NCBI GenBank assembly: GCA_030832645.1
Contig: JAURIR010000007.1
Location: forward strand, 1 to 52,339
Length of the DNA stretch: 52,339 nt
Origin: Chitinophagales bacterium
GTDB lineage: Bacteria > Bacteroidota > Bacteroidia > Chitinophagales > Chitinophagaceae
Direction: 5' to 3'
Of the stretch, positions 1 through 8,197 are shown piece by piece; within the stretch, counting starts at the first letter, position 1, and every line of letters begins with the position of its first letter. The notes below the pieces were generated by a model, which was not told the DNA's origin, ran no database searches, and saw only the letters and a list, made by a program, of their open reading frames with translations. A program made the position numbers and the translations under genes.

Positions 1-319
1 TAAATGGTTTGGTGATGTAGTCATCTGCTCCCATCTCCATCCCCTTCCTGAAATCAAGCCGCTCCGATTTGGCAGTCAGGAAAATAAAAGGGATTTCTCT
101 GAGCGCTTCGCTTTTATTCAACATGTGCAAGACCCCATAGCCGTCGAGTACCGGCATCATGATATCACATACAATTATATCTGGCTTTTCGGCCAACGCT
201 TTTTCAATGCCTTCTTTTCCATTTTCGGCAGTGACTACTCTATAGTTTGCGAGCTCCAGTATTTCTGCAGTATTCTCTCGTATCTCTGCATTGTCTTCAA
301 TCAATAAAACGGTGTTCAT
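1..319 (-). CDS. Response regulator receiver protein (partial, C-terminus off the window)
   Basis: The reverse strand from the ATG at 319 reads as a CheY-like receiver domain that runs off the window. Visible are the acidic pair (LLIEDN, residues 5-10), the phosphoacceptor Asp in CDIMMPVLDGYG (about residue 53), the conserved Thr in FLTAKS and the Lys in DDYITKPF. The ATG overlaps the stop of the upstream histidine kinase in an ATGA (316-319), so the two are translationally coupled and the kinase is the likely phosphodonor. Only about 106 residues are visible, so I cannot tell whether it is a stand-alone receiver or carries an output domain. Confidence 0.93.
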   Translation of the reverse strand, partial: MNTVLLIEDNAEIRENTAEILELANYRVVTAENGKEGIEKALAEKPDIIVCDIMMPVLDGYGVLHMLNKSEALREIPFIFLTAKSERLDFRKGMEMGADDYITKPF

Positions 320-1911
320 AAGGTAAATTTTAATGTAAATGTTGTTCCCTCGTTCAAAGCACTTTCTACTTCAATGGTTCCACCCATCAATTCCACGTAT
401 TTGGACACAATGTGTAAACCCAGGCCTGTTCCTTGTATGTTGGTGACATTTTTGCCCCTGAAGAATCGTTCAAATAAGTGTTTGTGATCTTCCTCTGCTA
501 TTCCCAAACCTTTGTCCTTGATCTGAATGGTCAATACACCCCTGTCATCCACTTCGCTTTCCGCCACAATCGGATCTCCGTCGGAAGAAAATTTGATCGC
601 ATTTGAAATCAGATTGATTAAAATATTTCTGAGTAGAGATAAATCCATTTTTACGTGTACCCCTCCACTATGACTGTAATAGATTTCCTGATTATTTTTT
701 AAAATGGGTTGTATTTCATGAATGATCAACTGAATCTGATCTCGCAGGTTGAATTCCGAAATATGCTGCTGAATTTTACCTTCCTCAATTTTCCCCAGCG
801 ATAAAAATTCGTTCAGAATATCGGTCATATTATTTACCGAGGAACGTATGCGCACAATATGCTTATCTCGTTTATCCTGCTCCTCGGTAAGAGAGTATTT
901 TGCAATCAGGGAAATAGAAGAAAGGATTGTACTCAATGGCGTACGAAATTCATGAGAGGCCATGGATACGAAACGCGATTTTAAATCACTCAATTCTCTT
1001 TCCTTGCTCAATGCATTGGAGAGCTCCCGAGTACGCTGCTCTACTTTTAATTCCAACTCTTCGTTCAGCTTTTCAATTTTTCTATTCACTGCTTCCAACT
1101 CTTCTTTTTGAGCCAATAAAATATTCTCGCTTTCAATGCGCTTGGTAATATCGATCACAAATGCAATCACAAACTGCTCCTCTTCTACTTTATAATACCC
1201 CAAACTGATTTCTACCGGAAATTCATGTCCATTTTTTTTCTTTGCAATTAGCTGCAGCCCTTTGCCCATTGGCCTGTTGGCCGGATCTTTTTCGTATCGA
1301 TAGCGGTGCTCCTCGTGACGCGCTCGAAAACGCTCTGGCATTAAATCTTCCACGTTTATCTTGTTCAGCTCCTCGGCAGAATAGGCAAATAATTCTGTTG
1401 CTTGCTGATTTGCCAAAATCACATTTCCTTTTTTATTAACCAATAAAATTGGGAGTGTGGCAAACTGAAATAGCGCCTCAAATTTTTTTACTTCTTTGTA
1501 CAAGTTGGCGGAAAATATCCGCTGTGTATCAATATCAATGATTCGCTGCAAATAGAAGTCTTGCCCATCATAGGCAAATTTTCCAATGTCCAGTCTTCCT
1601 AGAAATAGTTGATTACTTTTTTTCTTTAATAACACTTCCTCCGTCCAGTTGCCATGACGTTTGATATTATCCATCATAAGAGCAGACAAATGCTCTTCGA
1701 TAGGATGTTCACGCGGACACAAAAAATTATAATTGTCCTTAAAATCATTTCGGTTGCTGTACCCGAATATTTTTGAAAATGAATCGTTGAAGTATAAAAG
1801 ATTCTTCGCACTGTCATCCCAAACAGCAATGAATTCATCTGAAAACGCAGACCATGCCTTCAACATGGATGCATCAAATGATTTTGCCATAACTTCTGGT
1901 TGCACAATCAT
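316..1911 (-). CDS. PAS-domain sensor histidine kinase
   Basis: 531-residue kinase with no clear transmembrane segment, so probably cytoplasmic. It has a weak N-terminal PAS-like region (about 20-130), a second clear PAS/PAC domain (about 142-260, ending in the typical FVIDITKR), a coiled coil (about 262-312), then a HisKA dimerisation domain with the phosphoacceptor His320 in SHEFRTPL. The HATPase domain shows the N box (NLISNAIKFS, 433-442), G1 (DKGLGIAEED, 466-475), F box (LFERFFRG, 479-486) and G2 (GTGLGLHIV, 494-502). All catalytic motifs are intact. The stop overlaps the start of the response regulator by 4 bases. The signal sensed cannot be read from the sequence. A 96-base gap separates it from idi upstream, so it may have its own promoter. 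Confidence 0.95.
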   Translation of the reverse strand: MIVQPEVMAKSFDASMLKAWSAFSDEFIAVWDDSAKNLLYFNDSFSKIFGYSNRNDFKDNYNFLCPREHPIEEHLSALMMDNIKRHGNWTEEVLLKKKSNQLFLGRLDIGKFAYDGQDFYLQRIIDIDTQRIFSANLYKEVKKFEALFQFATLPILLVNKKGNVILANQQATELFAYSAEELNKINVEDLMPERFRARHEEHRYRYEKDPANRPMGKGLQLIAKKKNGHEFPVEISLGYYKVEEEQFVIAFVIDITKRIESENILLAQKEELEAVNRKIEKLNEELELKVEQRTRELSNALSKERELSDLKSRFVSMASHEFRTPLSTILSSISLIAKYSLTEEQDKRDKHIVRIRSSVNNMTDILNEFLSLGKIEEGKIQQHISEFNLRDQIQLIIHEIQPILKNNQEIYYSHSGGVHVKMDLSLLRNILINLISNAIKFSSDGDPIVAESEVDDRGVLTIQIKDKGLGIAEEDHKHLFERFFRGKNVTNIQGTGLGLHIVSKYVELMGGTIEVESALNEGTTFTLKFTL

Positions 1912-2007
1912 TTGTTCAAGGTACCAAATGCAACATTTTTACAAATGTCTTTACTGATATCTTCAATAAAAAAATACTCTTTTATATAAAGTGAAGATGC
2001 AAATAAA

Positions 2008-2541
2008 TTATTGAGCGCGGTTGCTCATGAATTCTTCCAACAAAGGGAATGCAATTTTAAACCAAACCGTATATTTTTCTGGATAGCGCTCGATGTGATT
2101 TTTTAAATACCCCATGTCCAAATAAGCATAATCTGCTACTTCATCAGAATCCGGATTCAATCTACTTGTACAAGTTCCTATAAATACATGATCGAACTCG
2201 TGCTCCGTCAGTCCATTGTCCAATGCGGCTTTATAAACAAACGAAAACGCTTCGTTCAATTCTACTTCCACACCTAACTCTTCGTAGGTCCTTCTTTTTG
2301 CTGCTACTAAATTATCTTCTCCAGGAAAAGGGTGACTGCAACAGGCATTGGTCCACAATCCACCACTGTGGTATTTTTTCATAGACCTTCGTTGCAGCAA
2401 CATCTCTCCCGCTTCATTGAAAAGAAATACACTGAATGCCCTGTGCAACATCGCTTTTTGATGTGCCTCCATTTTTTCCATGGTGCCAGTGGCTTCGTCT
2501 TTCTCGTTTACCAAAACGACATGAGAAGTAATGTCGATCAC
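2008..2541 (-). CDS. idi: Isopentenyl-diphosphate delta-isomerase, type I
   Basis: 177-residue Nudix-fold enzyme interconverting IPP and DMAPP, the last step of precursor supply for isoprenoids (quinones, undecaprenyl phosphate, carotenoids). Family residues are present: catalytic Cys in TNACCSHP (65-71), metal-binding His33 in LHRAFS, the Nudix-box Glu pair in YEELG (86-90) and the acidic pair E113/E115 in TEHEFDHVF. Length matches bacterial type I enzymes. It lies 8 bases after the glutathione peroxidase gene on the same strand and is probably the last gene of that unit. Type I enzymes are usual in Bacteroidota. Confidence 0.95.
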   Translation of the reverse strand: MIDITSHVVLVNEKDEATGTMEKMEAHQKAMLHRAFSVFLFNEAGEMLLQRRSMKKYHSGGLWTNACCSHPFPGEDNLVAAKRRTYEELGVEVELNEAFSFVYKAALDNGLTEHEFDHVFIGTCTSRLNPDSDEVADYAYLDMGYLKNHIERYPEKYTVWFKIAFPLLEEFMSNRAQ

Positions 2542-2549
2542 AGAAATGA

Positions 2550-3245
2550 TTAAGAGTGAGTGGAATGTAAAGCAGTCATGAAATCTTTGCTCAATGGACT
2601 TACGCCCGGATCAAAATATCCGATCAAATTTCCATTTTCGTCGATGATATATTTTGAAAAGTTCCAAACAGGATCTTGTTGGTTCCATCCATTTTTAGTT
2701 GGATTCGATAACCATTGAAACACCGGATGCTGTGTAGCTCCTTTTACAACGACCGATTTGGAAGCCAACGGAAATTCTACGCCGTAATTCTTTTTACAAA
2801 ATGCTTCAATGTCTTTATTGCTTCCCTTCTCCTGTTGTTTAAAATCGTTCGCAGGAAATCCAACAATTACTATATTATCTTTTTCCTGTGCATATAATTT
2901 TTGGAGCTCCTCGTATTGTGCTGTATAGCCACAGTCACTCGCTGTATTAACAATTACAAGCTTCTTACCTGTAAAATTTTTCAACGCAATAGTACTGCCA
3001 TCAATTGCTTCGAAAGAATAATCGTATATCGATGCAGGAGCTTTTACATATGTGTCTGGTAGCTTGACCTTGCTATTGACACCAAAAAATCTGGTAATTT
3101 TTGTCAATGCAGGATAAAAGGATTTTAGCATTTTCTGTCTAGAACTCATATCGGCTTGAATTTTTGTGGAGGAGCAAGAGCATCCTATGATGAAAAGAAA
3201 AAGACACGCTACTGTACCGCTGCGAAATGTTTGAACTGTTTTCAT
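2550..3245 (-). CDS. Glutathione-peroxidase-family thiol peroxidase, lipoprotein
   Basis: 231 residues. An N-terminal signal ends in a lipobox-like IIGC (Cys22), suggesting an envelope lipoprotein; most bacterial GPx proteins are cytoplasmic and about 160 residues, so the anchor and a linker of about 50 residues are extra. The GPx fold begins near residue 73: YDYSFEAIDG, then the peroxidatic Cys105 in NTASDCGYT, a Gln at about 138, and Trp194-Asn195 in VWNFSKYII. The usual FPCNQF motif reads FPANDF, so the Cys at this position is missing, a frequent variant in this phylum. It uses Cys, not selenocysteine, and is likely thioredoxin-dependent. Only 4 bases follow the ALDH stop, so it is co-transcribed. 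Confidence 0.9.
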   Translation of the reverse strand: MKTVQTFRSGTVACLFLFIIGCSCSSTKIQADMSSRQKMLKSFYPALTKITRFFGVNSKVKLPDTYVKAPASIYDYSFEAIDGSTIALKNFTGKKLVIVNTASDCGYTAQYEELQKLYAQEKDNIVIVGFPANDFKQQEKGSNKDIEAFCKKNYGVEFPLASKSVVVKGATQHPVFQWLSNPTKNGWNQQDPVWNFSKYIIDENGNLIGYFDPGVSPLSKDFMTALHSTHS

Positions 3246-3249
3246 GCAA

Positions 3250-4680
3250 TCAGGTGAATTTGAATATTTTTTTTATCAAACCGGTTTTCCCTTTGAAAGG
3301 GGCATACCATACTGGCACGTCGAACCACGACTTGGAAACCAATACAGACTTGGGACGCGTGAAATTATCAAATCCGAATTTTCCATGGTACTGTCCTGTT
3401 CCACTCGGACCCACACCACCAAAAGGAAGATGAGGATTGCCAATATGAATCAACCCATTGTTGATACTGCATCCCCCAAATCTCACCCGCTGAATATAGA
3501 GGTCTTGTATCTTTTTATCATCCGCAAAGAGATACAAAGCAAGTGGGAAAGGATTTTTATCAATCCACTGCATTACTTCTTCGTGATCATTGTATTCAAT
3601 AATTGGGAGAATCGGACCAAAAATTTCTTCCTGCATGACAGCATCGTGCAAGGAAGGGTGTTCAATAATTGTAGGCTCAATGAATAAGTCGCTTTCATCG
3701 GATTTTCCACCGCTCACAATACGCGCATCTTTTAAATAGCTGACTAATTTTCTGAATCGTTTTTGATTGATGATACGCCCAAAATCTTCACTCGCCTGTA
3801 TATTCTCGCCAAACATTTTACGAATCTGAAAAGTTATCTTCTCGATCAATGCATCTTTAACGGAAGCATGCACCAATACATAGTCTGGTGCAATACAGGT
3901 TTGACCTGCATTGATCATCTTACTCCAAACAATTTTTTTAGCAGTATAGTCCAGGCGTGCGGATGAATCCACAATGGTTGGACTCTTCCCGCCCAATTCA
4001 AGTGTAACAGGAATTAGTTTTTTGGAAGCCATCTCCATAATTTTCTGACCAACGAAAGTGCTTCCTGTAAAGAAAATATGATCAAATCGTACCAATGAAA
4101 CCAAAGAAGGAATAATTTCTGCACCAATACCTTGCACCACTTGAATGTACTGTTGATCGAAAGTACTATGCAATATCTTCTCCACTAAAACTGCAGTATG
4201 AGCTGCCTCCTCTGATGGTTTGATGAATACTGTATTGCCACCTGCAATGGCACAAATCAATGGACCAAAAACCAATTGAAAAGGATAATTCCATGGTGCA
4301 ATGATCAGCACAGTACCCAATGGATCTCTATAAATCTTACTGGTCGAGGGAAAAAACATCAAGGGAGTGGGAACACTTTGTGGTCGTGACCAATCTTCCA
4401 GATGGCGAATGGTCAAATCAATCTCTTTGAGAACGATGCCTACCTCTGTTCCGAATGATTCGAAACTGGATTTTTTCAAATCGAGGTAAAGTGCCCTTTC
4501 AATCTCTGATTCGTATTGCTTAACAGCCGACTTTAATTTTTTAAGTGCGTTGATACGGAATTTCACATCCCTGGTAACACCGCTCTTAAAAAAATCAACC
4601 TGTTTTTGAAATGCCTCTTTGAGGTCGTTTTCTGCAATTGAGGTATCTAAACTTACTGGTGGATGAAGTGTCTGTTCCAT
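3250..4680 (-). CDS. NAD(P)-dependent aldehyde dehydrogenase (ALDH3-like)
   Basis: 476 residues, the short class-3 type length. It oxidises aldehydes to acids; class-3 enzymes often act on medium/long-chain aliphatic aldehydes, including lipid-peroxidation products. Seen motifs: Asn131 in APWNYPF, general base Glu228 in VTLELGGKSPT, catalytic Cys262 in NAGQTCIAPDY, and EEIFGPILP (351-359). The C-terminus carries a hydrophobic/basic tail (APFKGKTGLIKKIFKF) that could be a peripheral membrane anchor, as in fatty aldehyde dehydrogenases (inference). It is 4 bases upstream of the GPx gene and 36 bases downstream of the outer-membrane barrel gene, all on the minus strand. Confidence 0.95.
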   Translation of the reverse strand: MEQTLHPPVSLDTSIAENDLKEAFQKQVDFFKSGVTRDVKFRINALKKLKSAVKQYESEIERALYLDLKKSSFESFGTEVGIVLKEIDLTIRHLEDWSRPQSVPTPLMFFPSTSKIYRDPLGTVLIIAPWNYPFQLVFGPLICAIAGGNTVFIKPSEEAAHTAVLVEKILHSTFDQQYIQVVQGIGAEIIPSLVSLVRFDHIFFTGSTFVGQKIMEMASKKLIPVTLELGGKSPTIVDSSARLDYTAKKIVWSKMINAGQTCIAPDYVLVHASVKDALIEKITFQIRKMFGENIQASEDFGRIINQKRFRKLVSYLKDARIVSGGKSDESDLFIEPTIIEHPSLHDAVMQEEIFGPILPIIEYNDHEEVMQWIDKNPFPLALYLFADDKKIQDLYIQRVRFGGCSINNGLIHIGNPHLPFGGVGPSGTGQYHGKFGFDNFTRPKSVLVSKSWFDVPVWYAPFKGKTGLIKKIFKFT

Positions 4681-4716
4681 AGTATTTAAAACAATCCACC
4701 AGTAAGTTAGTTCAAA

Positions 4717-5811
4717 TTATAATTTAATGACCATTCCAATATTGATCAAATAATCTGCAAAGGCAGCATCGCCCTTGAAGTAAACACCTGTTTTTTGAGT
4801 CCTGATCTTGTCTGGAACACTTTGCGTCCTGTTTCGCTCAACTGCAAAAGGCAGGTTGAGAAAATAAGTTACTTTCTTACTCTCCAAGCTAACCCCGGGC
4901 TCGACAGATACCACATACCCTGGTCTTCTGAATCCATTGCTTTCTCCAATGAAATCTTTAGCAGGAAGTCCTTCTTTCCTCATTCCAAGGCTGGCAGTAA
5001 ATTTCCCTTTCATATAGTTGAAACCCGCACGGTACATGTACTGATCTGGCACACTCATCACATTACTTCCATAACTGATACTTGCAGCAGTTGGAATTCC
5101 ACCGCGTGCAGTTGAAATTCCATTTTGCTCACGAGGATTCGATAAGTAAAAGAAATTTCCATAGATCGAAAGCTCCGATGTAAATGCATAGTATCCATTC
5201 AATTCCAATGTAATGCCTGTTCCACCATCACCCAATTGGATGGATTGATCTACGGGACCAAGTGTTTTTATGGTATCATTTTTAAAGAAATAATCCTGGT
5301 AGTTGTAATCGCCCGTTGGAAGCTTGATACCGAGACCTGCCTGCACATTCCATTTACGTGATTTTGCAGGATCCATTATCCAATAATACAAGGCAGCCCT
5401 TGCATCACCAACTCCAAAAGAGTGTGTACTTCTTCTGGCTGAGGGTCCACCTGTATTTCCCCCATGTTCATACATAGATGAGCGAGCATTTGAAATGACA
5501 GGAAGATTGAAACCAATACTCGTACGTCTGTTGAAACGTTTTTGAAAAAAGAAGTCAGTACTAAAATTGTGGTTGATTACTTCTGTTCCGTTTTCCACTC
5601 TTTCTTTTTGTTCTACTGTTCCCACAAAATGTTTGTACGATTTAAAATAACGGTTGTTCAGCGTGAATGTCCATCCCGTTGAATCTTGTTTTTCCTCCGC
5701 ATGTGTTGCACAGGAAAAAGCTCCCAACCCTCTGATGGCTACACAACCCTGAGCATTTGATTTATAAAACGAAACGAATAAAAATGCAGTGAGTATAATT
5801 GATTTTTTCAT
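4717..5811 (-). CDS. Outer-membrane beta-barrel protein of unknown function
   Basis: 364 residues with a Sec signal peptide (about 1-20, cleavage after SNAQ). The rest alternates polar and hydrophobic residues with aromatic girdles and ends in a short beta strand (INIGMVIKL), as expected for an outer-membrane barrel. Several Cys near the mature N-terminus (QGCVAIRGLGAFSCA) are unusual for a barrel. It resembles the broad class of transporter-like or MetA-type barrels, but I do not recognise a specific family. It starts 4 bases after the haloperoxidase stop and belongs to the same unit. Confidence 0.8.
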   Translation of the reverse strand: MKKSIILTAFLFVSFYKSNAQGCVAIRGLGAFSCATHAEEKQDSTGWTFTLNNRYFKSYKHFVGTVEQKERVENGTEVINHNFSTDFFFQKRFNRRTSIGFNLPVISNARSSMYEHGGNTGGPSARRSTHSFGVGDARAALYYWIMDPAKSRKWNVQAGLGIKLPTGDYNYQDYFFKNDTIKTLGPVDQSIQLGDGGTGITLELNGYYAFTSELSIYGNFFYLSNPREQNGISTARGGIPTAASISYGSNVMSVPDQYMYRAGFNYMKGKFTASLGMRKEGLPAKDFIGESNGFRRPGYVVSVEPGVSLESKKVTYFLNLPFAVERNRTQSVPDKIRTQKTGVYFKGDAAFADYLINIGMVIKL

Positions 5812-5815
5812 CTGA

Positions 5816-7132
5816 TTAATTTTTTAATAAACGAGTTACAATGATTCCACCCAATCTCTTTCCTGCAGCATTGCCCGAATCGAGATCGAAGCGATAATGA
5901 ATGCCCCCGTACAATCGAGAGATGCTGGCTTCCTGTGCCGCTTCACGAAATGATTTTATTTCGCGGTTGGCAATACCAAACTCCAACAAAGAAGTGTCTG
6001 TGAAAGATAATCTCTCGCCATAAAAAGCAGTCATCACTTCTGCAGCTGCTGCAGAGATAGTAGAATGTCCGCTAGTATAAGACGGGAAAGGCGGAGTTTG
6101 AATATAAGGGCGCCAATCTGCTGAAATATGTGCATTGATGATCGTTTCCGGACGCACATAATTACTTCGGTATTTTTCATCCCAACAACTGATGAACCCA
6201 TCAAATAATGCGATGGCTGTGTGTGCATAGGCGGAGACAGTCTTGGCAAAATCTGCGTTTGCATTTTTTGAAGCAATCCCCACAATATTCATCCAATGCC
6301 CCGACGGAGAAAATTTCTTCGTTGCAAACATCACATGTCCTGTTACGTTCATCTTGAAAGGATTATCGTCCCAAAAATCAGCAATATGCTTTTGCTCATC
6401 GCTGAGATGATCTACTGTATTTTTCACCTCCATCATCGATTGGAAGTAGCTGCTGTTTTTATCCATACTAAAAACAGGTGGTCTGCCTGGCTTGCATTGA
6501 GAAGCAGAGTCCAATACAAATGGACGAATCTCTCTCCAATGCGGTTCGAGTCCTGATGCATACATAGGCGGCGTAGGTACCCAACGGCCAGTTGAATCAT
6601 TCACCGAATAGCGAGAGGCTCCTCTTGTTGCAGCATAGCTGTCTCCTTTACTCCATTTTAATATGGCGGATGAAATAGAATCCGCAAAAACAGCACTCGC
6701 TTGTATGATTGAGTTGGGAACATCTAAACTATCTGCATCATGCAACACTTGATCGTATTGCTTCATCATACTTCCCTCGGGAAAAGTAACTGCATTGCCT
6801 ACTTTTATAAAAGCCAATAGTGCAGACAAGGAGAAATCTATTTTTCCTGGATCTGCAGGTATTGGCATCACCGGCATGTGTTTGATTCTTCCTGCAAGAG
6901 ATGGATAGGTAGTATCCCCCGCCGCTATACATTCATACGCCGCAATAGTAGCATACGCATAATTGCGAGAGGCAATCATCGGAGGAAAGTTGTTTTCCAA
7001 CACGATATCATTCAACTGCTTTACTGTTTTACTGTAAAGCAATGGGTCTTTAAAAAGTGAACGATACTCGGTTGTTTTTTGGTTGCACGATATGGCCAAA
7101 GCACATAGCAGTGCATATACTAAGATTCGCAT
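5816..7132 (-). CDS. Vanadium-dependent haloperoxidase / PAP2-family lipoprotein
   Basis: 438 residues. A signal peptide with lipobox AISC (Cys16) makes it a probable envelope lipoprotein. The C-terminal PAP2/vanadate-binding fold has the full residue set: Lys320 and Arg327 (DEKYRSNYVRPET), PSYTSGH (350-356) with His356, and Arg406/His412 in RLYGGIHYRFD. Family members oxidise halides with peroxide or act as acid phosphatases on phosphate esters; the sequence alone does not separate these. It is the first gene of the run through the barrel, ALDH, GPx and idi, with 4 bases to the next gene. Confidence 0.9.
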   Translation of the reverse strand: MRILVYALLCALAISCNQKTTEYRSLFKDPLLYSKTVKQLNDIVLENNFPPMIASRNYAYATIAAYECIAAGDTTYPSLAGRIKHMPVMPIPADPGKIDFSLSALLAFIKVGNAVTFPEGSMMKQYDQVLHDADSLDVPNSIIQASAVFADSISSAILKWSKGDSYAATRGASRYSVNDSTGRWVPTPPMYASGLEPHWREIRPFVLDSASQCKPGRPPVFSMDKNSSYFQSMMEVKNTVDHLSDEQKHIADFWDDNPFKMNVTGHVMFATKKFSPSGHWMNIVGIASKNANADFAKTVSAYAHTAIALFDGFISCWDEKYRSNYVRPETIINAHISADWRPYIQTPPFPSYTSGHSTISAAAAEVMTAFYGERLSFTDTSLLEFGIANREIKSFREAAQEASISRLYGGIHYRFDLDSGNAAGKRLGGIIVTRLLKN

Positions 7133-7148
7133 AAAATATTTTTATGAA

Positions 7149-7174
7149 ATAAAAAGTGTAATGATTATTACACT
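7149..7174 (-). terminator. Rho-independent terminator overlapping a stop codon
   Basis: On the minus strand an 8-bp stem (AGTGTAAT / ATTACACT, arms 7167-7174 and 7155-7162) with a 4-base loop is followed by a T-rich run. The first arm contains the end of the hypothetical gene, including its TAA. It separates that gene from the haloperoxidase unit downstream. The stem is AT-rich, so strength is uncertain. Confidence 0.55.
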
Positions 7175-7737
7175 GCAAATGCAGGCGGCTTATCGAGAGC
7201 GGTAAGATGACCCATTAATAAATTAGAAGAGGCGTCTATGCCTTGAAGAACTGCGTTGAAGTTGATCACAGCTATTTCCAAGCTGTTTGTATCTTGATCA
7301 AAATCACTGATAGTAAATTTGATCGTTTTTGATTCAGGAGATTTGGAGGCAGGGCTTTCCTTGGAAGATTCTTGTTGCAAATCGTTGACCAACGAGAAAA
7401 ATGTTTCGCGGGCATTATGAATTTGCGTTTTTTCTGTGTTGGGAATACAGAGGAAGGTCATCGTATCGTTTACCAATTTTCTCTTTACATAATTATAGTG
7501 CACTCCTTCCAATACAATTTCTCCATCTACCCTTTCGTAGTCCGTCCAGTTTTGGTTGTAGGGTAGCTCAATGGGAACCTTTATTTCGATCAAGTGTTGA
7601 TCGTCGTATGCTTGTTGGTCGATTTTTGCCATCAACCTAGACGAAGACTGATTTTCAAAATGATTGAACAATAGCTGGTAACCACCCATGTTGAACAGGT
7701 GTAAAAGCAGCAAGGATATAGCCAGCGTATATTTCAC
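7168..7737 (-). CDS. Conserved hypothetical protein, Bacteroidota type, N-terminal hydrophobic segment
   Basis: The reading frame is open to 7776, but that codon is TTG inside ridA. I prefer the GTG at 7737 (189 residues), which gives a hydrophobic segment (about residues 3-20); an ATG at 7689 is the alternative. The body has the pattern LIEIKVPIELPY followed by DGEIVLEGVHYNYVKRKLVNDTMTFLCIPN. I recall similar unnamed proteins in other Bacteroidetes but know no function. A Ser/Lys/Pro-rich linker lies around residues 125-138. A TATATTTG box (complement 7742-7749) sits almost on the GTG, so the transcript would be nearly leaderless. Likely periplasmic or membrane-tethered. Confidence 0.7.
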   Translation of the reverse strand: MKYTLAISLLLLHLFNMGGYQLLFNHFENQSSSRLMAKIDQQAYDDQHLIEIKVPIELPYNQNWTDYERVDGEIVLEGVHYNYVKRKLVNDTMTFLCIPNTEKTQIHNARETFFSLVNDLQQESSKESPASKSPESKTIKFTISDFDQDTNSLEIAVINFNAVLQGIDASSNLLMGHLTALDKPPAFAV

Positions 7738-7741
7738 AGCG

Positions 7742-7749
7742 CAAATATA
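7742..7749 (-). promoter_or_regulatory. Probable -7 box for the hypothetical gene at 7168-7737
   Basis: TATATTTG on the minus strand fits the Bacteroidota -7 consensus TAnnTTTG. The nearest TTG upstream is about 24 bases away, slightly longer than ideal. It lies where ridA ends and argues against translation starting at 7776. Confidence 0.5.
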
Positions 7750-7762
7750 GGTGGAATCGGAA

Positions 7763-8143
7763 TTATGAGGCAGCAATCATGCTGATTTCCACATTCACTC
7801 CCTTGGGGAGGCCCTTTACTGCAACCGTTTCACGGGCCGGATATTCGCTTTGAAAAAACTTTGCATACACCTCATTTACAGTCGAAAAATGAGACATATC
7901 CGACAGAAAAATTGTAGTCTTTACTACATGGGAAAAAGTCATCCCTGCCTCAATAAGAATGGCATCGAGGTTTTTCATCACTTGCTCGGTTTCCTCTGTG
8001 ATAGTTGTTGCCTCCATTTCACCGTTGGAGGGATTGATAGCGATTTGTCCGGATATAAATAAAAATCCATTGGCCATAACAGACTGATTATAAGGACCAA
8101 TAGGAGCGGGCGCAAGTGGAGTATTGATGATTTTCTTTGACAT
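7763..8143 (-). CDS. ridA: RidA-family enamine/imine deaminase
   Basis: 126 residues from the ATG at 8143; an in-frame GTG at 8158 is a weaker start. RidA hydrolyses reactive 2-aminoacrylate and related imines released by PLP enzymes, protecting other PLP enzymes. Seen: PIGPYNQSV (14-22), ISGQIA (30-35), Arg104 in YPARETVAV, and Glu119 in GVNVEISMIA. Length and residues match active RidA trimers. It is divergent from tsaB, with 54 bases between the two starts. Confidence 0.93.
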   Translation of the reverse strand: MSKKIINTPLAPAPIGPYNQSVMANGFLFISGQIAINPSNGEMEATTITEETEQVMKNLDAILIEAGMTFSHVVKTTIFLSDMSHFSTVNEVYAKFFQSEYPARETVAVKGLPKGVNVEISMIAAS

Positions 8144-8182
8144 GATTCTACTTTTCACGAAGATAATTGCTTTCTACCAACC

Positions 8183-8190
8183 TATTTTTG
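8183..8190 (+). promoter_or_regulatory. Probable -7 box for tsaB
   Basis: TATTTTTG fits TAnnTTTG. It ends one base before the first in-frame ATG (8192). Transcription from this box would start near 8195-8198, so the second ATG (8198) is the likelier initiation codon and the mRNA would be leaderless or nearly so. Confidence 0.55.
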
Positions 8191-8197
8191 CATGAGT

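Noticed and set aside
1933-1948. Near-palindrome ACATTTTTACAAATGT between idi and the kinase
   Set aside because: AT-rich and imperfect; could be chance. Not enough to call an operator.
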